Shown here one piece after another: positions 1 to 9,660 of a stretch of DNA of 64,000 nucleotides (its first letter is position 1; the number at the start of each line of letters is the position of its first letter). The position numbers and the translations under genes were made by a program. Under the pieces are notes generated by a model. It worked only from the letters and a program-made list of their open reading frames with translations. It did not search any database and was not told the DNA's origin. This DNA is from Flavobacterium orientale (GTDB taxonomy: Bacteria > Bacteroidota > Bacteroidia > Flavobacteriales > Flavobacteriaceae), in the NCBI RefSeq assembly GCF_014638005.1, contig NZ_BMFG01000002.1, positions 186,624 through 250,623 of the forward strand, read 5' to 3'.

Positions 1-27
1 TCTTGTAAATCAAGAAGGATTTGGTGT

Positions 28-1110
28 TTATTTTTTGAGTGACGCTTCTTTGTTGCGTTCGATTATGTGACCGGGTCGAGACCATTTGGGTTTTTCCCCT
101 AAGGCTTGCCATTGGGAATCTTCGGCTTCTACTGTTTTGGGTTGTTCCATTTTTACAAACGGTTTTTGTGGAACCAGGCCTAATAATTCAAACATTTTCA
201 TGTCGTCGTTTACATCAGGATTTGGCGTGGTGAGTAATTTATCACCGGCAAAAATGGAGTTGGCTCCCGCAAAGAAGCACAACGCTTGTCCTTCGCGACT
301 CATTTCTGTTCTTCCTGCAGAAAGACGCACTTGTGTTTCGGGCATTACAATTCTTGTGGTAGCTACCATTCGAATCATGTCCCAAATTTCAATTGGTTTT
401 TGGTCTTCCAAAGGTGTTCCTTCAACAGCCACTAAAGCGTTGATTGGCACCGATTCCGGTTGTGGGTTTAAGGTGGAAAGAGCGACTAACATTCCGGCTC
501 TGTCTTCGAGGCTTTCACCCATTCCAATAATACCACCACTACAAACGGTGACATTGGTTTTTCTTACATTTTCAATGGTTTTCAAACGATCATCAAAAGC
601 CCGTGTTGAAATGACTTCTTTATAATATTCTTCAGAAGAATCTAAGTTGTGGTTGTAGGCATATAAACCGGCTTCTGCCAAACGCAGGGCTTGGTTTTCG
701 GTAAGCATTCCTAACGTACAACAAACTTCCATGTCGAGCTTGTTGAGTGTTCGCACCATTTCCAATACTTGGTCAAACTCAGGGCCGTCTTTTACATTTC
801 GCCAGGCAGCTCCCATACAAACACGAGAAGAACCTGATGATTTTGCACGAAGGGCTTGAGCTTTTACTTGTTGCACCGACATTAAATCGTTGCCTTCTAC
901 ATTGGTGTGGTAACGGGCCGCTTGCGGACAATAGCCGCAATCTTCGGGACAGCCACCGGTTTTAATGGATAATAAGGTGGAAACCTGAACCACATTAGGG
1001 TCGTGGCGTTCTCTGTGAATGGTTGCCGCTTCATATAGTAAATCCATCATTGGCTTTTGATAGATAGCCATGATTTCTTCTTTAGTCCAATTGTTTCTGG
1101 ATGGTGTCAT
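28..1110 (-). CDS. bioB: biotin synthase
   Basis: Radical-SAM enzyme that inserts sulfur into dethiobiotin, the last step of biotin synthesis. The cluster motif [12 protein letters not shown] is visible (C54, C58, C61 from the chosen start), followed by the conserved N-rich barrel segments such as AYNHNLDSS and YNHNLD. Length (about 360 aa) is normal for the family. The ATG at 1110 is preferred over an in-frame TTG two codons upstream; a -7 box TATTTTTG lies at 1129-1136. The stop is 27 bases from the window edge, so any downstream operon partner is outside. No other biotin gene is visible here. Confidence 0.97.
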   Translation of the reverse strand: MTPSRNNWTKEEIMAIYQKPMMDLLYEAATIHRERHDPNVVQVSTLLSIKTGGCPEDCGYCPQAARYHTNVEGNDLMSVQQVKAQALRAKSSGSSRVCMGAAWRNVKDGPEFDQVLEMVRTLNKLDMEVCCTLGMLTENQALRLAEAGLYAYNHNLDSSEEYYKEVISTRAFDDRLKTIENVRKTNVTVCSGGIIGMGESLEDRAGMLVALSTLNPQPESVPINALVAVEGTPLEDQKPIEIWDMIRMVATTRIVMPETQVRLSAGRTEMSREGQALCFFAGANSIFAGDKLLTTPNPDVNDDMKMFELLGLVPQKPFVKMEQPKTVEAEDSQWQALGEKPKWSRPGHIIERNKEASLKK

Positions 1111-1128
1111 AGTCAAATTTTAGATAAT

Positions 1129-1136
1129 CAAAAATA
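1129..1136 (-). promoter_or_regulatory. bioB -7 promoter box
   Basis: TATTTTTG on the minus strand matches the Bacteroidota TAnnTTTG box, 18 nt before the bioB ATG. No clear -33 TTTG is visible. Confidence 0.5.
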
Positions 1137-1200
1137 CATATTTTAGGTAAAGCATTTTAATTAGCAACTCAGAAGATATTCACAAGAGGTGTTTACTTCC

Positions 1201-2523
1201 TTATTTTTCGATTGGATTGCCCTGAGAATCATAGCGAATGATCCAGTTGTTATGTGAAAAATAATTCCATTTTGCTTGGGCAAAATCAACTGCAGGGTCA
1301 ACAAACATGAGGTAAGGTTTGTTGTTGACACTCACTCTGGAATCAATAAAGATGGAAATGTCTTTGCCTTGAGCTTCATATTCTTTTTTTATGCGTTGTG
1401 CATATTGCCAAATGCCATCGGGTTTGTTGAGTAAACTGTATTGTTTGAAAGTCACTTTGCTTTGGTGTGGATACATCCATTGTTCTTTGGTTTGTTTGTC
1501 CACAATGCGATAGGTGATGGTGCCATTTCGTTGTCGTAGCATCATTCGCCAACTTAAACGATGGCCTTCTTCTGTCCACAACACATCTCCTTTTATGAAC
1601 CAATGCCGAATGGGCAATACCAGTTGTAGGGTGAAAAAGAGAATAAAGAAAAGTAAAATTGGTTTTGCCGGTTTTAGATTGAGAGCCGTATCAGGAACGG
1701 GATTTTGGTTTCTGAAAAACAGTTTTCTAATTTTTTCAGGGGGATAAAAAAACACAACAAAACTAAGAGCAAAAAAGGGGAAAATACCAATTTGAAGTGT
1801 GACCGCATTAAACAAGTGAAAAATCAGTGATGCGATAAAAGCAATTGTTCTGGTTTTTTTCCATAGTAAGGCGGGGATAATTAAGCCATCAAATAAAATA
1901 CCTGAGTAGGCTATAAATAGTGGAAACCATTCTGAGGAAAAGACAGCTCCAAAGAAGGGAAAATTTTTGTGCGGTTGAAATAAATTTCGAGTAAATGTAC
2001 CATCCAACCAATCAGGATAAAATTTGGCGATAGTAGCAAAACCATAAACGATGGCCATTTGCGTAATCATTACTGCCAAAACAAACTTTGGCATGTAATT
2101 CGTTTTGATTTTTGGATTTTGTTTGGCATCGATTGAAACGGCTCTGTTTGCGGGTAAAAAAAGCATGATAATGCACACCAGAATCAGTAAATAATAGTGG
2201 TTGTTGTAGGCTTCTTTTTGCATGAGATAAACGCCTGTCCACAGCAACGTAAAGATTCCCAGGCTCCAGCGGTATTTGTAGCCTAACATTACGGCAATAC
2301 CCATGGTTCCCATTACGGAAAAATAACCATACATGCCAAAACCGGGTAGTGGTTGTAACCATTCAAAGCCAATATGAGAAAAAGTAAATTCGGGTTGTAC
2401 TAAAACTTTTCGAACCCATCCTGTGAGTATGGCACCAAAAGACTCTGCAGCAATCAGAAATCCGAAAAAGATTCTGAACACAATTAGTGGAGCATTATCT
2501 ATAGGATTCCAAAGGTTTTTCAT
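1201..2523 (-). CDS. HTTM-domain multi-pass membrane protein
   Basis: A 440-residue protein with many hydrophobic helices in the first 290 residues (for example around residues 9-28, 64-84, 108-124, 145-165) and a soluble C-terminal part of about 150 residues. It resembles the HTTM family (vitamin K-dependent gamma-carboxylase-like membrane domain), common in Flavobacteria and of unproven function. The ATG overlaps the ribF stop in TAATG, so it is probably translationally coupled to ribF and co-transcribed from the ribF promoter. Whether it has any carboxylase activity cannot be told from sequence. Confidence 0.8.
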   Translation of the reverse strand: MKNLWNPIDNAPLIVFRIFFGFLIAAESFGAILTGWVRKVLVQPEFTFSHIGFEWLQPLPGFGMYGYFSVMGTMGIAVMLGYKYRWSLGIFTLLWTGVYLMQKEAYNNHYYLLILVCIIMLFLPANRAVSIDAKQNPKIKTNYMPKFVLAVMITQMAIVYGFATIAKFYPDWLDGTFTRNLFQPHKNFPFFGAVFSSEWFPLFIAYSGILFDGLIIPALLWKKTRTIAFIASLIFHLFNAVTLQIGIFPFFALSFVVFFYPPEKIRKLFFRNQNPVPDTALNLKPAKPILLFFILFFTLQLVLPIRHWFIKGDVLWTEEGHRLSWRMMLRQRNGTITYRIVDKQTKEQWMYPHQSKVTFKQYSLLNKPDGIWQYAQRIKKEYEAQGKDISIFIDSRVSVNNKPYLMFVDPAVDFAQAKWNYFSHNNWIIRYDSQGNPIEK

Positions 2524-3455
2524 TAGTCTTGTATTTCAAGCCACGCCATGGCTGTTTTTTTATCGGATTCCAATTGGGTTTTTAATTGGTCTAAGGTATC
2601 AAATTTAATTTCGTCGCGTATTCGATTCAAAATAGCGATTTGAATTTTTTGATTGTAAAGGTCTTCATTAAAGTTAAAAAAGTGTACTTCAATGGTTTTT
2701 TTATCTCCTTTAACCGTTGGATTGTAACCAATATTCATCATTCCAAATACAAGTGCTTCTTTGTGTGTTGAAGAAACAATATAAACCCCTTTTTTAGGAA
2801 TTAGTTTATGGTTGTCTTTTAAGTCTAAATTTGCTGTTGGGAAATCGATGGTTCTGCCAATACTTTTTCCTTTGGTTACCAATCCTGTTAAGAAATAGGG
2901 ATAGCTTAAGTAGGAGTTGGCCAATGGGATATTGCCTTCTTCTAAAGCATTTCTGATTTTGGTAGAACTCACGGCAACATCATCAATTTCTTGAGCGGAA
3001 ATTTCTTCCACTTCAAAATTAAATTGTTTGCCAAATTCTTTTAAGTCATCAATATTTGCGGTTCTGTTTCTACCAAACCGATGGTCGTAACCAATGATTA
3101 TTTTTTTTAAATTGAGCTGTTTTACCAGTACTTCTTCTACAAATTCTTCGGCTGTTAATCTTGAAAATTCTTGATCAAAAGGATGTATGATTAGATTGTC
3201 CACTTCTAATTGTTCCAAAAGTTGTGCTTTTTCATCCATAGTATTCAATAGTTTTACAGAAGATCCGTCTTGTAAAACCATTCTGGGATGAGGGAAAAAA
3301 GTAAGGATTACACTCTCACAGGATTCTTGTTTGGCTGTGGCAACTAATCGGTCAATGATTTTTCTGTGACCTAAATGTACTCCGTCAAAAGTTCCAAGGG
3401 TTACGATGGTTTGCTTTTTGGATGTGAATTTTTGTATAGAATGGAATAGTTTCAA
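2523..3455 (-). CDS. ribF: bifunctional riboflavin kinase / FAD synthetase
   Basis: Makes FMN and then FAD. The N-terminal half has the nucleotidyltransferase signature GTFDGVHLGHRKI, and the C-terminal half has the kinase motif GRTIDFPTANLDL. I chose the TTG at 3455 (reading LKLFHSIQKF), which gives 310 aa, close to the roughly 310 aa typical of RibF. The frame stays open up to 3518, but that extension covers a -7 box (3476-3483) and one arm of the upstream terminator hairpin, so translation from there is implausible. The downstream HTTM gene overlaps by one base. Confidence 0.95.
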   Translation of the reverse strand: MKLFHSIQKFTSKKQTIVTLGTFDGVHLGHRKIIDRLVATAKQESCESVILTFFPHPRMVLQDGSSVKLLNTMDEKAQLLEQLEVDNLIIHPFDQEFSRLTAEEFVEEVLVKQLNLKKIIIGYDHRFGRNRTANIDDLKEFGKQFNFEVEEISAQEIDDVAVSSTKIRNALEEGNIPLANSYLSYPYFLTGLVTKGKSIGRTIDFPTANLDLKDNHKLIPKKGVYIVSSTHKEALVFGMMNIGYNPTVKGDKKTIEVHFFNFNEDLYNQKIQIAILNRIRDEIKFDTLDQLKTQLESDKKTAMAWLEIQD

Positions 3456-3475
3456 ACGAGGTGACTTAAGATGCA

Positions 3476-3483
3476 CAAATTTA
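3476..3483 (-). promoter_or_regulatory. ribF -7 promoter box
   Basis: TAAATTTG on the minus strand, 20 nt before the TTG start at 3455. It sits between the M43 protease terminator and ribF and decides the ribF start. Confidence 0.6.
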
Positions 3484-3497
3484 GTATTTCTGTGTGT

Positions 3498-3533
3498 AAA
3501 AAAAAAGGAGGATTGCAATTCAATCCTCCTTTT
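3498..3533 (-). terminator. intrinsic terminator after the M43 protease gene
   Basis: Perfect 13-bp stem (AAAAGGAGGATTG and its complement) with a 5-nt loop, followed on the minus strand by a long T run. It lies 22 nt past the protease stop codon. Confidence 0.9.
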
Positions 3534-3555
3534 GGGTATAATTACTACATACTTC

Positions 3556-5592
3556 TTAGTTTTTGATAAACTGAAGCGTTTTGCTTTCGTTGTCTTTTGT
3601 TATTTTAACAAAATAGACACCTGTTGTATAACCGGAAGTATTCACTGAAAGGTTGGCCTCTGTGCTGATAGTTTTGTTTTCAACAACTTGTCCTAAAGCA
3701 TTATAAATGGTTAAGCTTTCAGGGAACCCATTCATGCCGTCAATTTTGATATTTAAAACATCTTTCGTTGGGTTTGGATATAATGTGATGCCTTGTAGCG
3801 AGTCAAAACTATCATTGCTTAATAGATTAATGGCAAAAGTTTTGCTTTCTCCATCACCAAAATCACCACCACTGGCAATAACAATTTCCTCAGGAGTTTT
3901 GATATCGTAATAACCATCACCCCAAGCACAGCAGATACCATCGCCAAAAACATCATTTATTTGAAAAGTATAACAATCGTTATTTGGAAGGTTCCATTGC
4001 TGTTGAATTAAAGGGCCTAGATTAGGATCCGTATCAAGATACGGACCTCCGAAATATAAAGTGTTACCCAATCCGTTTTTAAGTGTCCAAGTTATATCAG
4101 AACCATAATTATCTAATTGTAAACGGAAATTGATTAAATTGGATGCGTAGTTTTGAATAAGTTCTCCTTCAAAGTTTTTAGTAGCGGTATTGTTGGAAAC
4201 TCGTTGATCTGTTGTGTTGTTTGCCGTTGCTACTGTAACAGTAAGCAGCCCTTGGGCAGTAGAATTTGGTAAAGTTATAGTTGCAAATTTATTGCTCAAT
4301 AAATTTCCTGTCCAATTAACTACTTGGTTAGTGCCGCCATTAAAGTTGTAGTTTAGAGTTGCCGCAGTTAAATTAGAAGTACCACGGTTATAGAGTAATA
4401 CTACTTTGTTGGTTCCGGTGCCGCATCCTCCGGTTTCACAACTGTTTTCAATTTTCACTTCTGCATCAATAGCGAACAGTGGAATTGCAACGTCTTTTGT
4501 TGAGGTCTTAAGCGAAGCTCTTCTTGCTGCATTGTTCATAATTACTACCATTCTGTCTTTTTGGTTTTGGGTAAAAATGTTCATGCATAAATCATCGGAA
4601 TAGTCCATATAATTTTCTACCATATCAGTTGACGTACAAGAGACATGACCAATTGCACAACCAAAATTGGGAGCATCAGATAAAGGCGTGTCTACACAAA
4701 AATCATCTACACCACAGCCACCATCTCCCCAGATATGACGTAATCCTAACCAGTGGCCTACTTCATGAGTCATGGTGCGACCTCTGTTGTAGGGAGCACT
4801 TAGTAAGAAACTACCATCGTTGAAAGCAATACTTCCAAAAAAGTTATAGTTGGCAACAACACCGTCAGTAGTTGCTAAACCACCATTTGTATTAAGACCC
4901 GGCAGACCTGATCCGTCAGGAAATTGAGCAAAACCCAATACATCATTTTCTACAAAGTTTACTACCCACATGTTGAGGTATTGTGTAGGGTCCCAAATGG
5001 TTGCCGGTTTTACAATAGTATTCACTTCGCCATTGGTGATATTTCCAATCTGCCATGCAGTTTTACAAAGGTTCACTCTATCAATACCATTTGTTGGATT
5101 TCCGTTAGGATCAACTTTAGCGAGAGCAAATTGAATCTGCGTATCTGCACCAGCAGGATTGTTGTTAAAGCCGGGTGTTCCGGTAATTCTTCTGAAATCT
5201 TGGTTTAACACCGTAATCTGAGATTCAATTTGACTGTCTGTAATGTTAGGGGCCACACCTACGGGCTGTCCGTTGTGAATTACGTGAACCACAACCGGAA
5301 TTGTGATGATGCTTCCGGATTGTGAACTTACAGCTTGTTGGGCTTTATATTCTTGAATTTTTAATTCAAGAGCGGCTTCAAATGCTTCTTTAGAATTAGC
5401 TCTTGCGTTTTGATTTCTCTGAAACTCTTCATATTCATCAGTTAAACATCTTATGTATCCTTCCGGAGATATTTTATCGGCTGAAATTTCTTTGCCAAAA
5501 AATGTGGGTTTTGATTGAACTTCTCTTTGTGCAGTTACGGAGTTTATACCCAAGCATAAAAAAGCTAGGCATACGAAAGTATTTTTAAACAT
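3556..5592 (-). CDS. secreted M43-type zinc metalloprotease with type IX sorting domain
   Basis: A 678-residue secreted protease. It has a Sec signal peptide (ends near SVTAQ), then a pappalysin/cytophagalysin-type catalytic domain with the zinc motif HEVGHWLGLRH (residues 276-286) and a Met-turn region NYMDYSDDLCM. After that come a CARDB-like segment, a region ending in GDGESKTF, and a C-terminal type A sorting domain (LYPNPTKDVLNI ... GVYFVKI), which in this phylum directs export by the type IX system. The ATG at 5592 is preferred over an in-frame TTG at 5610, because that TTG is the end of the -7 box. The gene is divergent from another secreted protease. Confidence 0.93.
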   Translation of the reverse strand: MFKNTFVCLAFLCLGINSVTAQREVQSKPTFFGKEISADKISPEGYIRCLTDEYEEFQRNQNARANSKEAFEAALELKIQEYKAQQAVSSQSGSIITIPVVVHVIHNGQPVGVAPNITDSQIESQITVLNQDFRRITGTPGFNNNPAGADTQIQFALAKVDPNGNPTNGIDRVNLCKTAWQIGNITNGEVNTIVKPATIWDPTQYLNMWVVNFVENDVLGFAQFPDGSGLPGLNTNGGLATTDGVVANYNFFGSIAFNDGSFLLSAPYNRGRTMTHEVGHWLGLRHIWGDGGCGVDDFCVDTPLSDAPNFGCAIGHVSCTSTDMVENYMDYSDDLCMNIFTQNQKDRMVVIMNNAARRASLKTSTKDVAIPLFAIDAEVKIENSCETGGCGTGTNKVVLLYNRGTSNLTAATLNYNFNGGTNQVVNWTGNLLSNKFATITLPNSTAQGLLTVTVATANNTTDQRVSNNTATKNFEGELIQNYASNLINFRLQLDNYGSDITWTLKNGLGNTLYFGGPYLDTDPNLGPLIQQQWNLPNNDCYTFQINDVFGDGICCAWGDGYYDIKTPEEIVIASGGDFGDGESKTFAINLLSNDSFDSLQGITLYPNPTKDVLNIKIDGMNGFPESLTIYNALGQVVENKTISTEANLSVNTSGYTTGVYFVKITKDNESKTLQFIKN

Positions 5593-5607
5593 CAAATAAA
5601 ATTTTCG

Positions 5608-5615
5608 CAAAAATA
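5608..5615 (-). promoter_or_regulatory. M43 protease -7 promoter box
   Basis: TATTTTTG on the minus strand, 15 nt before the ATG at 5592. It overlaps the alternative TTG start and so argues against it. Confidence 0.55.
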
Positions 5616-5715
5616 CTTTTTTTTTTAAAACAGCCTAAAATTAACTTCAATAAAACACTTTTTTTAAGAATAATGTGGTATTTTTTAATTATTGTGAATT
5701 TTTAGCTTATTTTCT

Positions 5716-5746
5716 TTTGAAGAGGATATCATAAAATATATATTTG
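5716..5746 (+). promoter_or_regulatory. promoter of the reprolysin-like protease
   Basis: TTTG at 5716-5719, exactly 19 nt, then TATATTTG at 5739-5746. This is a full match to the Bacteroidota -33/-7 consensus, 20 nt before the ATG. Confidence 0.75.
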
Positions 5747-5766
5747 TAGTAATTAATATCATCAAA

Positions 5767-8700
5767 ATGAAAAGACTATTACTCCAGATCACAGTATTTC
5801 TCTTTGCTTGTACCGCAGCATTTTCACAAGAAAATTTATGGATGCAGACTGATGAGAATCGGTTTTCTATTTTAGAAAAAGTAGAAAGATCATCAACATT
5901 AACATCTTATGATGTTTATTCAATGGATTTAAACACATTGAAGTCACAATTAACGGGTGCACCAAATCGTATGCATGCCTCTGCAAACTCGACATTATTG
6001 TTGCCTTTTCCGAATGCGAAAGGTGAAATACAAGAATTTAGAGTTTATGAAGCCTCTATTTTGCATCCTGACTTAGCCAATCAATTTCAGGACATCAAAT
6101 CATATGTAGGATTTAGCACAACTGATCGTACTGCAGTGATTCGATTCAGTACTACTGTTTTTGGATTTCATGGTATGATTTTGTCTAGTGAAGGAACTAC
6201 GTTTATTGATCCTTACACGACAGATAGAGCTAACTATGTGGTTTATTTTAAAAGTGCCGCACAAACCGATAGGCTTTTTGAGTGTATGGTTGAAGATGTT
6301 GAGGAAAGAATGCCTGAAGTGGCATATTTTTCACCAAAAAACGCACAGTCGATTGAAAGTAATACAGGGATATTCAGAACCTATCGATTGGCTTTAGCTT
6401 CAACAGTAGAATATTCCCAGTTTCATATCAATCAAGCAGGTCTGGCTGGTGGTACACTTGCACAACGTCAGAATGCTGTTTTGGCGGCGATGAATGTTAC
6501 CATGAACCGAGTAAATGGAATTTTCGAGAGAGATATGTCATTAACGATGCAAATTATTCCTTTCAATACGGCGATTATCTTTATAAATCCTGAAAATCCA
6601 GATACGTTATCGAATACGAGTAGTATGATTAATCAAATTCAGGAGGTTATAGATAACGCTATTGGTTTTTCAGAATATGACATTGGTCACGTATTTAGTA
6701 CAGGTGGCGGAGGAATAGCCTCTTTAAACTCACCATGTACGGTGAATAAGGCAAGAGGTGTAACAGGTTCTTTTGCACCTGTTGGAGATCCTTTTGATGT
6801 TGATTATGTAGCTCATGAAATGGGACATCAATTTGGAGCAACACACACTCAAAATAATAGCTGTCAACGCACTGCAGCAACGGCTGTAGAACCGGGTAGT
6901 GCAAGTACCATTATGGGTTATGCCGGTATTTGTGCACCTAATGTTCAAAATAATTCTGATGCTCATTTTCATGCCGTAAGTATGGCTCAAATGGATAATT
7001 TCGTTGCCGGCACCGGAAATTGTTCAGATAATATAGGTAACAACAATGCGGCTCCGGTAATTCAACCGTTATCGAATTACACGATACCTATCAGTACACC
7101 GTTTGTGCTTACAGCTGTAGCTACAGATGCTAACAATGATGCATTGACCTATTGTTGGGAACAGATTGACAATCAGGTTTCGCAACAGCCACCACTGACT
7201 ATAAACACAGAAGGACCTAATTTTAGGTCGTTACCACCAACAACATCCGGAGCCCGTTATTTTCCTGCTTTGCCAACGGTTTTAACAGGAGCAACAGATT
7301 CAACATGGGAAGTGGTGCCGTCAGTTTCAAGAAATTTAAATTTTGCAGTTACTGTTCGTGATAATAGAACTCCAAACGGCGGACAAACGGCAAGAGCAAA
7401 TAACACTATAACCACAACCGCAGCTGCAGGTCCATTTGTTGTTACAGCACCCAACACTCTAGTTTCATGGCCGGCCGGTTCTAACCAAACAGTAACATGG
7501 AACGTAGCGGGAACAACTGCAAACGGAGTGAATACACCACTTGTTGATATCTATCTGTCTACAAATGCAGGATTTAATTTCCCTATTTTATTGGCAAGTC
7601 AAGTGCCAAATGACGGCTCTGAAATTATCACTGTGCCAAACACGGTTGGGTCCTTAAATCGCATCATGGTTATGGGACATGGCAATGTTTTTTATGATGT
7701 GTCAAATGTAAATTTCAACATTACAGCGGCACCAAGTTCAATGGCAATTGGTTTTTCAGGAGTAGCAGGAGAGCAGAACAAATCAGAGTGTAGAGGAAAT
7801 ACAATAACTTATACTTTTCCATATACTACTTTTGGAGGCTATTCAACGCCTACTACTTTTAGTGTAACGGGTCAACCAACAGGTTCAACGGTTACATTTA
7901 CACCTAACACTTTATCGGCTAATGGAACAGTTACCATGCAAGTAGAAACAACCGCATTGACTCCTATTGGTTTTTATACATTAGCGGTTACAGCCACTTC
8001 AGGAGCTCAAACCAGAACGGTGAATTTTTATCTTAATTTAGCTGAGGGAGGATTCGGACCCGTTGTTTTACAGTCACCTGCAAATGGTGCAACAGGAGTA
8101 AATCCTAGTAATGTTCCATTTTCATGGACAAGTTCAGCCGGAGCAACAGGATATGACATACAAATTGCAACTGATTCTAATTTTACCAATATTATAGAAA
8201 CCGGTACTTCTGCCTCTGCAAGTTATACGGCTTCAAGTGTTACTAGTTCAACAACACTATATTGGAGGGTTAGACCAAAAAATGTTGCCTGTGCGGGTAA
8301 TTATACAACAGCCTCCTCATTTAGCACTATTTTTTGCGGTACTATTGCTTCCACAAATGTACCGGTTGCTATTCCTGTAACAGCAGCAACTGTATCTTCT
8401 ACACTTACGATACCTACAAATCAAAACGTAACCATTCAAAAAGTTACGGTTAATTTACAATTAACACATACCTGGATGAATGATTTGATTGTAACGCTTA
8501 TCAGTCCAACCGGAACTCAAGTTCAATTAATGAATAGAGAGTGCGTGAGTAATCCGGCCTTTCAAAATGTTTCGGCAACTTTTGATGATGGAGGGGCTGT
8601 AGCAGTGTGTCAAACAGCACCTAATCCTGCTTTATCAGGGGTGATTTTACCGGAACAACCATTAAGTGCTTTCAATAATCAAAATTCACAAGGGTTGTGG

Positions 8701-9054
8701 ACATTGCAAGTTCAAGACGTATTTGATCAAGATGGGGGAGCTATAGTTAATTGGAGTTTGACTATTTGTAGCATTAATGCACCTTTGTCAATTGAAGACA
8801 CTAAAGTGTTTGATTTTAATTTGTATCCGAATCCAAGCAATGGAACGTTTACCTTGCAAATGGATAATACGAACGGAGAACCTGTTGATGTATCCGTTTA
8901 TGACATGAGAGGAAGAATTTTGTTTGACGCTACTTATAATACTGTAGGTGCGATGGATGAAACTATTCAATTACAAAATGTTCAAACAGGTGTTTATTTA
9001 GTTTCAGTTAAGTCAGGAAATGCTAAAGAAGTAAAACGAATTATTATAGAATAA
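5767..9054 (+). CDS. secreted reprolysin-like (M12B-type) metalloprotease with P domain and type IX sorting domain
   Basis: A 1095-residue secreted protein with a signal peptide ending near AAFSQ and a propeptide-like region up to about residue 190. The catalytic domain has HEMGHQFGATH at residues 350-360 and a Met-turn IMGYAGIC. Next come Ig/fibronectin-like repeats (LQSPANGATGVNPSNVPFSW is typical) and a proprotein-convertase P domain near residues 865-1010 (LTHTWMNDLIVTLISPTGT ... GLWTLQVQD). The C-terminal sorting domain starts at LYPNPSNGTFTL. Such proteins are exported by the type IX system and act outside the cell on protein substrates. A strong terminator follows. Confidence 0.93.
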   Translation: MKRLLLQITVFLFACTAAFSQENLWMQTDENRFSILEKVERSSTLTSYDVYSMDLNTLKSQLTGAPNRMHASANSTLLLPFPNAKGEIQEFRVYEASILHPDLANQFQDIKSYVGFSTTDRTAVIRFSTTVFGFHGMILSSEGTTFIDPYTTDRANYVVYFKSAAQTDRLFECMVEDVEERMPEVAYFSPKNAQSIESNTGIFRTYRLALASTVEYSQFHINQAGLAGGTLAQRQNAVLAAMNVTMNRVNGIFERDMSLTMQIIPFNTAIIFINPENPDTLSNTSSMINQIQEVIDNAIGFSEYDIGHVFSTGGGGIASLNSPCTVNKARGVTGSFAPVGDPFDVDYVAHEMGHQFGATHTQNNSCQRTAATAVEPGSASTIMGYAGICAPNVQNNSDAHFHAVSMAQMDNFVAGTGNCSDNIGNNNAAPVIQPLSNYTIPISTPFVLTAVATDANNDALTYCWEQIDNQVSQQPPLTINTEGPNFRSLPPTTSGARYFPALPTVLTGATDSTWEVVPSVSRNLNFAVTVRDNRTPNGGQTARANNTITTTAAAGPFVVTAPNTLVSWPAGSNQTVTWNVAGTTANGVNTPLVDIYLSTNAGFNFPILLASQVPNDGSEIITVPNTVGSLNRIMVMGHGNVFYDVSNVNFNITAAPSSMAIGFSGVAGEQNKSECRGNTITYTFPYTTFGGYSTPTTFSVTGQPTGSTVTFTPNTLSANGTVTMQVETTALTPIGFYTLAVTATSGAQTRTVNFYLNLAEGGFGPVVLQSPANGATGVNPSNVPFSWTSSAGATGYDIQIATDSNFTNIIETGTSASASYTASSVTSSTTLYWRVRPKNVACAGNYTTASSFSTIFCGTIASTNVPVAIPVTAATVSSTLTIPTNQNVTIQKVTVNLQLTHTWMNDLIVTLISPTGTQVQLMNRECVSNPAFQNVSATFDDGGAVAVCQTAPNPALSGVILPEQPLSAFNNQNSQGLWTLQVQDVFDQDGGAIVNWSLTICSINAPLSIEDTKVFDFNLYPNPSNGTFTLQMDNTNGEPVDVSVYDMRGRILFDATYNTVGAMDETIQLQNVQTGVYLVSVKSGNAKEVKRIIIE

Positions 9055-9072
9055 TAGCCGTTATATAAAAGT

Positions 9073-9109
9073 AAAAGGGTTGAAATGTTTTATTTCAACC
9101 CTTTTTTTA
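9073..9109 (+). terminator. terminator after the reprolysin-like protease
   Basis: Stem AAAAGGGTTGAAAT and its complement with a short loop, followed by T7. The 3' side touches the stop codon of the opposite-strand lipoprotein gene, so it may serve both genes. Confidence 0.9.
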
Positions 9110-9622
9110 TTTTGCAGTTCCCGAAAATGAACTTATAATTTGAGGCACTTCCTTACTAATAAAGGTACTCTGTATTTCAAAACCAGCTGTTGTTTTTTTA
9201 ACTTGAAGTGTACCTGAATTTACTTTAAAAAAACCGGCTTGACCTTTGCAATAACAATGTCTTCCAAAAATCATTTTTGTTTGTTGTAACGCTTCGTTTT
9301 CAATTGTTAAGTTGGTTTCATTAGCGTTAATTTCAAAATATACTTCCTCAATATGTTGGCCGTCTTGAACATCTTCCGGTACATTTCGTTTGTATTGATA
9401 ATGAAAAACATGAGTGGCTTCATTATCACTAAGAGAAAAGTATAAACTACCTAAATCGTCGGAAAGTACATTTAGTTTTTTATTTTTTAATACTACAAGG
9501 GTACATGTTCCGTCTTCAGGACATTTTTCAAAAACAATGTCTTTGTTCTCAATAGCACAGGTATTTGTGCTTTTACAGCTTAACAGGCTCACCAGCAAGG
9601 AGGTCAAAAGTAGTTTTTTCAT
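9107..9622 (-). CDS. lipoprotein of unknown function
   Basis: A 171-residue protein with a lipoprotein signal (MKKLLLTSLLVSLLSCKS, lipobox LLSC, acylated Cys at about residue 16). The rest is a small domain rich in beta-strand-like segments with several cysteines (CAIENKDIVFEKCPEDGTC near the start, HCYCKG near residue 126). I do not recognise the family. It is monocistronic: it has its own -7 box and faces the protease gene with a shared terminator. The location is probably the cell envelope, by inference from the signal only. Confidence 0.85.
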   Translation of the reverse strand: MKKLLLTSLLVSLLSCKSTNTCAIENKDIVFEKCPEDGTCTLVVLKNKKLNVLSDDLGSLYFSLSDNEATHVFHYQYKRNVPEDVQDGQHIEEVYFEINANETNLTIENEALQQTKMIFGRHCYCKGQAGFFKVNSGTLQVKKTTAGFEIQSTFISKEVPQIISSFSGTAK

Positions 9623-9644
9623 GATGTTATTTTTTTGAAGAAGT

Positions 9645-9652
9645 CAAAAGTA
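9645..9652 (-). promoter_or_regulatory. lipoprotein -7 promoter box
   Basis: TACTTTTG on the minus strand, 22 nt before the ATG at 9622. Confidence 0.55.
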
Positions 9653-9660
9653 ATGCCATT

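Noticed and set aside
86..625. A 179-codon plus-strand frame opposite bioB
   Set aside because: It is antisense to a clear bioB gene and has no recognisable motif or promoter; one of many shadow frames in this window.
2523..3518. Extended ribF reading frame from 3518
   Set aside because: The extension overlaps a terminator arm and contains the promoter box; the TTG at 3455 fits family length.
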